Shown here: positions 8,347-15,443 of the stretch, in pieces
Position numbering within the stretch: the first letter of the stretch is position 1
Layout: each line of letters opens with the position of its first letter
Translations under genes and position numbers: made by a program
Source of the DNA: Calditrichaceae bacterium
GTDB lineage: Bacteria; Calditrichota; Calditrichia; RBG-13-44-9; J075
Reading direction: 5' to 3'
Assembly: GCA_013360445.1 (NCBI GenBank)
Contig: JABWBP010000012.1
Coordinates: forward strand, 1-64,000
DNA length: 64,000 bases
Notes under the pieces: generated by a model
Seen by the model: only the letters and a program-made list of their open reading frames with translations
Databases searched by the model: none
What the model was told of the DNA's origin: nothing

Positions 8347-10653
8347 ATGCCACAGAAGTTCCCCAGGTTAGCCATTTTTTGCTCGCTCAAGGCCTTCAAG
8401 AGCGCGATTTTCGACGCCCGCTCGCCGGCTTTCCGGATGGGTATGTTGATAAGCGTGCTGCTGTTCGCCTCCGGCTGCGCTTACTATAATACCCTCTTCA
8501 ACGCCAAGAAAAGCTTCAACCAGGGGATTAAGGTTATTCGGGAAAGCCCGGACCAGGAAAAAACCCCGCCATCCGCTAAAAAGCATTTTGAAACCACGGT
8601 AGATAAGTGCTGGAAACTCATCGAAATCTACAGCGACAATAGCAAATATGCCGATGACGCCCTGATGTATATCGCAAAAAGCGAGTTTTACCTGGAAAAA
8701 TATCCCCAGGCAAAACAGCATCTGGCGCAGTTCATGAAAAAATATCCCAACAGCAACCTGCTTTCGGAGGCGCAGCTCTGGTATGCCAAAGTGTTGTTAA
8801 AAGAAGAAGATTTGGAAGGCGCCCAGGAGTATTTCCTGCTGGTCATCAATACCGCCAAAGAGTCACAGCTTCGCTCCCAGGCTAATTTCGAGTTAGGATT
8901 ATACGCCTTCGAAAAAGAGGATTACCCTAAAAGCATCGAATACCTCCGCAGCGCTTTGAAAGAAAAAATCGACGATGAATACAAGGCATTGCTGCTCTAC
9001 TACTTAGGCGAATCGTATTTCATTCAAAAAAATTATAAAGAAGCCATCGAGCAGTATAAAAAAGTAGCGGATTTCTCTCCTGCGCTGGATATCGAATACA
9101 AATCGTTGCTGCATCTGGCAAAAGCGTACACCGAAACCGGGAAATACAAGGAATCGGAGCGGATTCTCCGGAAAATGCTCACCGCGCCGCGCTTCCAGAA
9201 TTTCACCCCGGTGATCAAAGCCGCGCTGGGGGAAAACCACCAGCGCCAGGGGCGCCTGGAGGATGCAATCGAGATTTACAAAGAGGTGGTTCTCGAGCGT
9301 AAAAACAGCCCCGGCAGCGCCGAAGCCGCCTTTCAATTAGGTAAAATCTACGAACACACCTATAACGACATCGACTCCGCGGTAACGTATTACGGGAAGG
9401 TCGAACAGCTTTTTTCCAAGTTCGACAGCGTGGAAGTCGCTAAAAACAAGAAGATTTTTTTGAGTGAGTTCAAAGGAATCCGCGATAAGATCAGGACCGA
9501 TGAAAACCTGGTCTATCGACTGACCCATGATCCGGCGTTCCGCGATTCCCTTTTCCGCGCCCAGGAAGAGGATTCGCTGCGGCGCGCCCGGGGATTGCCG
9601 GAAGAAGAATCGCTGCCCGCTACCCAGTTCCCCGGCTCTTCGAGCACCCTGGCAGACTCTTTGAACCAGGCGCGCCAGGATTCCCTGGCTCAGGCCCTAC
9701 AGGATTCTCTGAACCAGACCCTCCCGGATTCCGTGCGCCAAAGGCTGGAAGAGGAGAACCTTTTTAGAGGATTTCGCGACCCGGAGGAAGGCCTCCCGGA
9801 TCCCGAAAATCCCTTCCCCGCAACCTCTCCCGGCGCAAATCCTCCAAAACCTGCGGAGCAAAAGAAGCCCCTGGAGAAACGCAAATTGCCCCGAATCGAA
9901 TTTGACCTGATGAATAGCCGTTTTCAACTGGCGGAATTTTATCTCCTGAAGGAGCAAAACTATGATTCCGCCGCTTACCATTATCACAAATTTCTGGATA
10001 CCTACGAGGATTCCCTGCTCTCTCCCAAGGCGTTATACTCATTGATTTACATCTATAAACAACCCGGGCACGAAGACCCGGTACAATTGTATGAGCTGGA
10101 AAAGGAAATCCTCAGCCGGCACACCGATTCGGCCTTTGCCCTGGAGATTATGAAAAACAAGGGAATGCTGGTAGAGGAGAAAACCGAGATTACCGTAGAA
10201 GACAAAGCCAACCAACTTTTTTTGGAGGGAGAAACGGAATACTTCAAAGGGAACTTTAACCGGGCGATAGAAAAATACCAACAGGCTGCAAACCTGGATA
10301 CGACATTAGCCATCAGCGCCAAAGCGCAATACGCTATCGCCTGGGTTTATGAACACGATTTGAAGCAGCCGGAGTCGGCCCTGAAAGCCTATAAAACCCT
10401 TATCGAGCGCTATCCATCCGCCGCCGATTACGTTCGGGCGGCGCGAAAAAAAACCACTCCTGTTGCCCCCTCCCCCGGCTCCACGTCAGCAGATTCTACC
10501 TTGCTGGCGACTGCCCCCGGGGAGCCGTTGCCGGGAGAGGAACCATCTTCCATACTGGCCGGGGTGGAAGGCAACGGCAAGATCGTATTGGAGGATATAT
10601 TGAATGAAAAAATTCGCTGGCGCATCCGGCGCGAACGCTACCTGGATCGGTAA
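8347..10653 (+). CDS. TPR-repeat lipoprotein
   Basis: A 768-residue protein with a late hydrophobic segment ending LFASGC (Cys44), so probably a lipoprotein; the ATG at 8347 has GAAGAGA upstream, while a later ATG (residue 31) has no ribosome site. Residues 70-390 contain at least seven TPR-like repeats of the outer-membrane-lipoprotein or BamD type (KYADDALMYIAKSEFYLEKY, YKEAIEQYKKVADFSP). Residues 390-510 are an acidic, Ser/Arg/Gln-rich linker with a repeated DSL motif, and TPRs resume from 530 to 690. It is probably a periplasmic scaffold for envelope or T9SS assembly; the partner is not evident. Confidence 0.85.
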   Translation: MPQKFPRLAIFCSLKAFKSAIFDARSPAFRMGMLISVLLFASGCAYYNTLFNAKKSFNQGIKVIRESPDQEKTPPSAKKHFETTVDKCWKLIEIYSDNSKYADDALMYIAKSEFYLEKYPQAKQHLAQFMKKYPNSNLLSEAQLWYAKVLLKEEDLEGAQEYFLLVINTAKESQLRSQANFELGLYAFEKEDYPKSIEYLRSALKEKIDDEYKALLLYYLGESYFIQKNYKEAIEQYKKVADFSPALDIEYKSLLHLAKAYTETGKYKESERILRKMLTAPRFQNFTPVIKAALGENHQRQGRLEDAIEIYKEVVLERKNSPGSAEAAFQLGKIYEHTYNDIDSAVTYYGKVEQLFSKFDSVEVAKNKKIFLSEFKGIRDKIRTDENLVYRLTHDPAFRDSLFRAQEEDSLRRARGLPEEESLPATQFPGSSSTLADSLNQARQDSLAQALQDSLNQTLPDSVRQRLEEENLFRGFRDPEEGLPDPENPFPATSPGANPPKPAEQKKPLEKRKLPRIEFDLMNSRFQLAEFYLLKEQNYDSAAYHYHKFLDTYEDSLLSPKALYSLIYIYKQPGHEDPVQLYELEKEILSRHTDSAFALEIMKNKGMLVEEKTEITVEDKANQLFLEGETEYFKGNFNRAIEKYQQAANLDTTLAISAKAQYAIAWVYEHDLKQPESALKAYKTLIERYPSAADYVRAARKKTTPVAPSPGSTSADSTLLATAPGEPLPGEEPSSILAGVEGNGKIVLEDILNEKIRWRIRRERYLDR

Positions 10654-10828
10654 ACCGGCATTGGTAGCCCGGGAGTGAGTTAAGAGCCGTGGTTTCTCCC
10701 GCCCGGCGCTCAATTTCCAATCGAATTGTAACCCGGGACAGTTAAGATGAATCTAACCCATCTCCAATTTTTGGAGCTTAGTTTATAGATAACGGAAATG
10801 AAACCATTGATCTTCGGAGGAAAACATA

Positions 10829-11152
10829 ATGCCTAAACCCATTGAATTTACCGATGTGAATTTTGACCAGGAAGTGGTTAAATCCGATACCCCGGTGCTG
10901 GTGGATTTCTGGGCGGAATGGTGCGGTCCCTGCAAAATGATTGCCCCGGTAGTATCGGAGTTGGCCAATGAATACGAAGGAAAGCTGAAGGTGGGCAAAG
11001 TGGATGTAGATTCCAACCAGCAGGTGGCCATGCAATATGGTATCCGCGGCATTCCCACGCTGCTCATTTTTAAGGGCGGCAGGGTGGTGGACCAGATCGT
11101 CGGCGCGGTGCCGAAACCCCACATTGTCGATAAATTGAAGAAAGTTTTATAA
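10829..11152 (+). CDS. trxA: Thioredoxin
   Basis: A complete 107-residue thioredoxin that reduces protein disulfides in the cytoplasm. The active site WCGPC occupies residues 31-35, the cis-Pro is in [11 protein letters not shown], and the length is normal for the family. A strong ribosome site (CGGAGGAAAACATA) precedes the ATG. It is transcribed alone, with an intrinsic terminator immediately downstream. Confidence 0.96.
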   Translation: MPKPIEFTDVNFDQEVVKSDTPVLVDFWAEWCGPCKMIAPVVSELANEYEGKLKVGKVDVDSNQQVAMQYGIRGIPTLLIFKGGRVVDQIVGAVPKPHIVDKLKKVL

Positions 11153-11176
11153 GCAGAATTCTCATTCAACCGGAAA

Positions 11177-11209
11177 GGAAGATTGCCGGGCGGCAATCTT
11201 CCTTTTTTT
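11177..11209 (+). terminator. Rho-independent terminator of trxA
   Basis: The stem GGAAGATTGCC pairs with GGCAATCTTCC around the loop GGGC, followed by seven T residues. Confidence 0.92.
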
Positions 11210-11248
11210 GTTGCCGTTTCACACCCAAAGCGTTTTTCCCCCGGCGCC

Positions 11249-11848
11249 ATGATCAAAATCAAGAACGTTCAATACGTCAAAAGCATCCTCAGCGCCAACG
11301 AACGGCCAATCCCGGCGCTCCCGGAAATTGCCTTCGTAGGCCGCTCCAATGTCGGCAAATCTTCCCTGATCAACTGCCTGGTCAACGTCAAGAACCTTGC
11401 CCGGGTAAGCAAACAGCCCGGAAAAACCCGCGCCATCAACTATTTCTCGGTGGATAATCGCTTTTACCTGGTAGATTTGCCGGGATATGGCTTTGCCAAA
11501 GTATCGAAAAGCGCCCAGGTGGACTGGCAAAGGGTGATCGAAGCTTATTTGCTGAACAATCAGCAGATCCGGAGAATCCTGGTGCTTATCGATAGCAAAG
11601 TAGGCGCGAAAGAAAACGACCGGCAGCTCATCGAATGGCTGGAATTCAACCGGGCGCCTTACCGGGTGGTAGCCACCAAAGTTGATAAAATCTCCCGTTC
11701 CGAGCGAGCCGTTCAGGCGAGAAAAATCCGCGAAGCGCTGAATCAAAGCCGCAACGAGCCGTTGTTATTCTTTTCCGCCAAAGACCGCACCGGCAGGGAG
11801 GAACTTTTGAAGTATATCGGCGAGCTGCTGGAAGGCAGCGAAAAATAA
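11249..11848 (+). CDS. engB: Ribosome-biogenesis GTPase EngB/YsxC/YihA
   Basis: A 199-residue GTPase started at the ATG at 11249 (MIKIKNVQYV, the usual family start); an upstream TTG lies inside the trxA terminator and is rejected. GRSNVGKSS (31-39) is the P-loop, GKTRAINYF contains switch I, DLPGYGFAK is the G3 region, TKVDK is G4 and FSAKD is G5. EngB acts in the cytoplasm in assembly of the large ribosomal subunit and is usually essential. Confidence 0.93.
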   Translation: MIKIKNVQYVKSILSANERPIPALPEIAFVGRSNVGKSSLINCLVNVKNLARVSKQPGKTRAINYFSVDNRFYLVDLPGYGFAKVSKSAQVDWQRVIEAYLLNNQQIRRILVLIDSKVGAKENDRQLIEWLEFNRAPYRVVATKVDKISRSERAVQARKIREALNQSRNEPLLFFSAKDRTGREELLKYIGELLEGSEK

Positions 11849-11995
11849 AAACCGATTCGAAACCATTCGAGTCGTTTTGCTGATATTACGCCGTTTTTAA
11901 AAAAGGGAAGTAAAAGATTGTGACCCCTCCCACGATGGACTCGCAATTATTTTCCGATTCTTTGGGCGAGCTTACTCATGATGACTCTCCTTCGT

Positions 11996-12056
11996 GGCAG
12001 GATTCCCCTCCTACCCCTGAACGTTGAAAGCGTGGCGGGCAGGAGGGGATCTTGCC
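11996..12056. repeat. Intergenic inverted repeat
   Basis: GGCAGGATTCCCCTCCT (11996-12012) pairs with AGGAGGGGATCTTGCC (12041-12056), with one mismatch and one bulge and a 28-bp loop. Confidence 0.65.
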
Positions 12057-12165
12057 TATGGGGAAATCGAGAAATAGCTTACCGGCTGCACTTTCCTCTT
12101 TAACAATTCTCTCTTCCGTTCTCAGTTCAAAAAACAACCCGCAAACCCGACTCACCGTGAAATTG

Positions 12166-12214
12166 TGTAGAATTTTTGCACAGATAGAAAGCGCCTGTAA
12201 AATTTTTGCACAGA
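12166..12214. repeat. 19-bp direct repeat with 30-bp period
   Basis: TGTAGAATTTTTGCACAGA (12166-12184) and TGTAAAATTTTTGCACAGA (12196-12214) differ at one base and lie exactly 30 bp apart, close to three helical turns. They are about 260 bp before the histidine kinase gene and could be operator sites or old insertion ends. Confidence 0.55.
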
Positions 12215-12472
12215 AAAAGTGTGAACCTGGAAAAATTTCTCCCCCACCGGCCCGGCGGAAAAGCCCGCCAGCTAAGACATTGCAGATATTGCAGCATTAA
12301 AGTTATCCCAAATAAAGGCAAACCTTATGCCGCTCGCCCAACGGCGAACTATACCTTGACTTTTTCTACGCCGTCTCATAACTTTGCCCGTCTTGTTGCC
12401 ATGAGTGTCTTATAAATCCGGCTGTTCAGGTAAGCGCCTCTATGCCGCTAAAAAGGCGGAAAATTCAGTGAT

Positions 12473-13861
12473 ATGAAATCCACCGGCAATATTACCCCCT
12501 TAAGATTGCTAACCCTGTATGAGGTTAGCCGCAAGATCAATTCCCAGCTCAACCTGGCCCGGCTGCTGAACGAAATCATGGACCAGGCCATCGTTTTATT
12601 GCACGCAGAAAAAGGGTTGATTCTTCTGCGCGACGAACCAGGCGCGGAGCTGGCGGTGCGGGTGGCGCGGGCGATGGACAAGCAGGCCGTGGGGGACGCC
12701 GCCAGCATCAGCCGCAGCGTGATCGATAAAGTAGAAAAATCCGACGAGCCGGTGCTGATCCAAAAAATTCCCGACCTGCAGGGCGCCGAGGCCAGCAAAA
12801 GCATGGTGATGTACAAGCTCAAATCTATTATTTGCGTTCCGCTGCACTCCAAAGAGGAATTGATCGGGGCAATTTACCTGGACACCACTCAATCGGAGCG
12901 CTTTTTTAAGGAGGAAGACGTGGCCTTCCTGGAAGCGTTTGCCAACCTGGCCGGTATTGCCATTGCCAACGCCCGAACTTACCAGGAAATCGAGCACCTG
13001 AACGCCAACTTAGAACAAAAGGTAGCGGAGCGCACCGCAGAGCTGCATCTCAAGAACCAGGAGTTGATTGAAGCCTATCAAAAGCTTCGCGACGCCCAAC
13101 TCCAACTGATCCGTCAGGAAAAAATGGCTTCCCTGGGGCAATTAGCAGCCGGGGTTGCGCACGAAATCAATAATCCATTAGGATCGCTGCACAGCAACAT
13201 GGACATGTTCACCCGCGGGTTTGAGAAAGTGAAAACCGCCCTGGACGATTCGGATGCGCTTTCCCATTCCGCTTCCGAACAGAAGCTGCGCCAGACCCTG
13301 GACATGCTACAGCAGTTATCAACTACCAGCCAGGCCGCCTGCCAGCGTATTTCCGAAGTGGTCAAGGCGCTGCGCAACTTCGCCCGCTTAGATGAAGAAG
13401 AATTCAAGGCCGTAAATCTCCATGAAGGCATCGACAATTCCCTGGTTCTGCTGGAGCCTAAATACCGCGAGCGCATCCGGGTGATCAAAGAATACGGGAA
13501 CCTCCCCTCCTACCGCTGCCAGGCGGCGCAGATCAACCAGGTATTTATGAATCTCATTGCCAATGCCTGCGAAGCTATTCCGCAGGGAAAAGAAGGCCGC
13601 ATCCATATCAAAACTGCCGTGGAGAACGATACCATTTGCATCGCAATCGGCGATAACGGGGTGGGGATTACCGCGGAGAATTTACCCCGGATTTTCGATC
13701 CCGGCTTTACCACCAAAGGCGTGAAGGTAGGAACCGGGCTGGGGCTTTCGATCTGCTACCAAATCGTTCAGGATCATGGCGGCGTGATCCAGGCAAACAG
13801 TGAAGCCGGGCAAGGAAGCGTCTTCACCATCCGGCTGCCTTTGCAGGAGGGCAGCGGGTGA
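12473..13861 (+). CDS. Soluble GAF-domain sensor histidine kinase
   Basis: A 462-residue kinase without membrane segments. Residues 25-165 are a GAF domain (small-ligand or redox sensing), 165-220 a coiled coil, then a HisKA domain with the phospho-acceptor His230 in GVAHEINNPLGSLHSN. The ATPase domain has the N box VFMNLIANACEAI, the G1 box DNGVGI and the G2 box GTGLGLSICYQI. The closest relative in the window is the kinase at 59323, which shares the HisKA sequence style. No response regulator is adjacent. The stop codon overlaps the start of the next gene. Confidence 0.9.
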   Translation: MKSTGNITPLRLLTLYEVSRKINSQLNLARLLNEIMDQAIVLLHAEKGLILLRDEPGAELAVRVARAMDKQAVGDAASISRSVIDKVEKSDEPVLIQKIPDLQGAEASKSMVMYKLKSIICVPLHSKEELIGAIYLDTTQSERFFKEEDVAFLEAFANLAGIAIANARTYQEIEHLNANLEQKVAERTAELHLKNQELIEAYQKLRDAQLQLIRQEKMASLGQLAAGVAHEINNPLGSLHSNMDMFTRGFEKVKTALDDSDALSHSASEQKLRQTLDMLQQLSTTSQAACQRISEVVKALRNFARLDEEEFKAVNLHEGIDNSLVLLEPKYRERIRVIKEYGNLPSYRCQAAQINQVFMNLIANACEAIPQGKEGRIHIKTAVENDTICIAIGDNGVGITAENLPRIFDPGFTTKGVKVGTGLGLSICYQIVQDHGGVIQANSEAGQGSVFTIRLPLQEGSG

Positions 13862-15405
13862 TGAACCTCTCTCATCTCCTTGAACCCGTTCCCGCCCGCG
13901 ACTGGCTGATCATCTTAGGCCTGTTCGCGGGAATTGTCATGCTCATCGGCGCTTCCGAAATTTTCCGCCGCATGATGCAGTGGTCCGAAGAATTCAACCG
14001 CAAGTTGGTGCACATCCTGGTCGGGCTGCTGATGTTTTTCATCCCCATCCTGCTGCAAACCTCCCTGCCCATGGCGCTCATCGCCGCCTTCTTTACCCTG
14101 GCGAACCTCATCGCCCTGCAAAAAGGATGGCTGAAAGGCATGCACGGGGCGCGGCACAGCCTTTCGTCAGGCTCAAAACGCAGCTACGGCACGGTGTTCT
14201 ATCCCTTCTCTTTTTTGATCCTGGTGTTGCTGTGCTGGCCGGATCACGTGGTCATTATCATCGCCTCCATGATGGTGCTGGCCTTAGGAGACGCCGCCGC
14301 CGCCATCGTCGGGGAATCGCTTTCTCAACCCCATGAATACGTGCTCATTGCCGACCGCAAGTCCCGGGAAGGCTCCCTGGCCATGTTCCTGGTGAGCGGG
14401 GCGGTAATTTTTCTGATCCTGAAATTTTACCCCTTCCGGGATCACCAACTGGCCGCGCTCTCCCCCCCCGCCGCGCTGTGGTTTGCCCTGCTGGTCGCCG
14501 CTATCACAACTGCCTCGGAAGCGCTGGGCAGCAAGGGCAGCGACAATCTCTCCGTACCGCTCTCCACCGCCCTGGTGCTCTACTTCGTGTTGAACCACGA
14601 TTCCGCGGCGATCCGGCAATTCACCCTGGGAACCGTTTTAGGCGGCCTGGCGGCGCTGATTTCTTACCGGCTGCGCTTTTTGACTGCCAGCGGCGCGGTG
14701 GCGACCTTTTTATTAGCAGCGGTGATCTTCGGATTCGGGGGATGGAAGTGGACCCTGCCCATCCTGGCCTTTTTTGTACTCTCCAGCCTGCTTTCCAAAA
14801 TCGGAAAAACTGCGAAATCCCGCTACGATCTAATATTCGAAAAAGGCAGCCGGCGGGATTACGCCCAGGTGTTAGCCAACGGCGGGTTGGCCGGAATGCT
14901 GATGATCCTGCACATGTTCACCGAAAATCCCTATCTCTATTACTACTACCTGGCCGCCCTGGCCGCCGCCGCCGCAGACACCTGGGCCACCGAGATCGGC
15001 ACCCTAACGCGGCAGCAGCCCCGCTTGATCACCTCCTTGCGCGTGGTGCCCGCGGGCACTTCCGGCGGGATTACCCTGGTGGGATTATTGAGCGCCCTGG
15101 CCGGGGCGCTGGTGATCGGTTTGAGCGGCCAACCGTTTTTCAATCCCATCGACGCCCGCATCTTGCCGCTGATCGCCCTGGGCGGATTGCTGGCCAGCCT
15201 GGTGGACAGCTACCTCGGCGCAACCTTGCAGGCGCAATACCGTTGCCCGGTTTGTCAAAAAATTACCGAAAAAACCCGCCATTGCGCTGGAAATCCGACC
15301 GCCCGCGTTTCCGGCTGGCCCTGGATGAACAACGATATGGTGAATTTTTTGAACACCCTCAGCGGGCTGGGGTTTCTGTATTTGGGGATGATATTGATCA
15401 GATAA
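13861..15405 (+). CDS. Fused prenol kinase / DUF92 membrane protein (VTE5-VTE6-like)
   Basis: A 514-residue polytopic membrane protein. Residues 1-215 resemble CTP-dependent polyprenol or phytol kinases (VTE5/SEC59 superfamily), with EFNRKLVHILVGLL, ALGDAAAAIVGE and KSREGSLAMF. Residues 225-514 are a DUF92 domain (VTE6/TMEM19 family), with GAVATFLLA, AAADTWATEIG, PAGTSGGITLVG and LVDSYLGA. In plants and cyanobacteria these two activities sequentially phosphorylate phytol to phytyl diphosphate. The fusion suggests a single protein converting a free isoprenol to its diphosphate for quinone or lipid synthesis. The start overlaps the kinase stop (GTGATGA). Confidence 0.85.
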   Translation: MNLSHLLEPVPARDWLIILGLFAGIVMLIGASEIFRRMMQWSEEFNRKLVHILVGLLMFFIPILLQTSLPMALIAAFFTLANLIALQKGWLKGMHGARHSLSSGSKRSYGTVFYPFSFLILVLLCWPDHVVIIIASMMVLALGDAAAAIVGESLSQPHEYVLIADRKSREGSLAMFLVSGAVIFLILKFYPFRDHQLAALSPPAALWFALLVAAITTASEALGSKGSDNLSVPLSTALVLYFVLNHDSAAIRQFTLGTVLGGLAALISYRLRFLTASGAVATFLLAAVIFGFGGWKWTLPILAFFVLSSLLSKIGKTAKSRYDLIFEKGSRRDYAQVLANGGLAGMLMILHMFTENPYLYYYYLAALAAAAADTWATEIGTLTRQQPRLITSLRVVPAGTSGGITLVGLLSALAGALVIGLSGQPFFNPIDARILPLIALGGLLASLVDSYLGATLQAQYRCPVCQKITEKTRHCAGNPTARVSGWPWMNNDMVNFLNTLSGLGFLYLGMILIR

Positions 15406-15443
15406 AAGTTTACGGATGAAGAGAAGCTCTTCTGTTATGCCTT

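Larger units (their letters stand above)
11849..12472. other. 624-bp non-coding stretch
   Basis: No convincing gene is present; an 82-codon frame at 12052 has atypical composition and no ribosome site. The stretch contains an imperfect dyad right after engB (AAAACCGATTCGAA with TTCGAGTCGTTTT, about 11847-11880) that may terminate engB, an inverted repeat at 11996-12056, and a 19-bp direct repeat at 12166 and 12196. Confidence 0.6.

Noticed and set aside
12052-12300. An 82-codon frame in the 624-bp gap
   Set aside because: There is no ribosome site, no recognisable domain, and it runs across direct and inverted repeats.
14478-15419. A 313-codon frame inside the prenol kinase fusion
   Set aside because: It is an overlapping alternative frame with Arg/Pro/Gly bias; the membrane protein motifs lie in the other frame.
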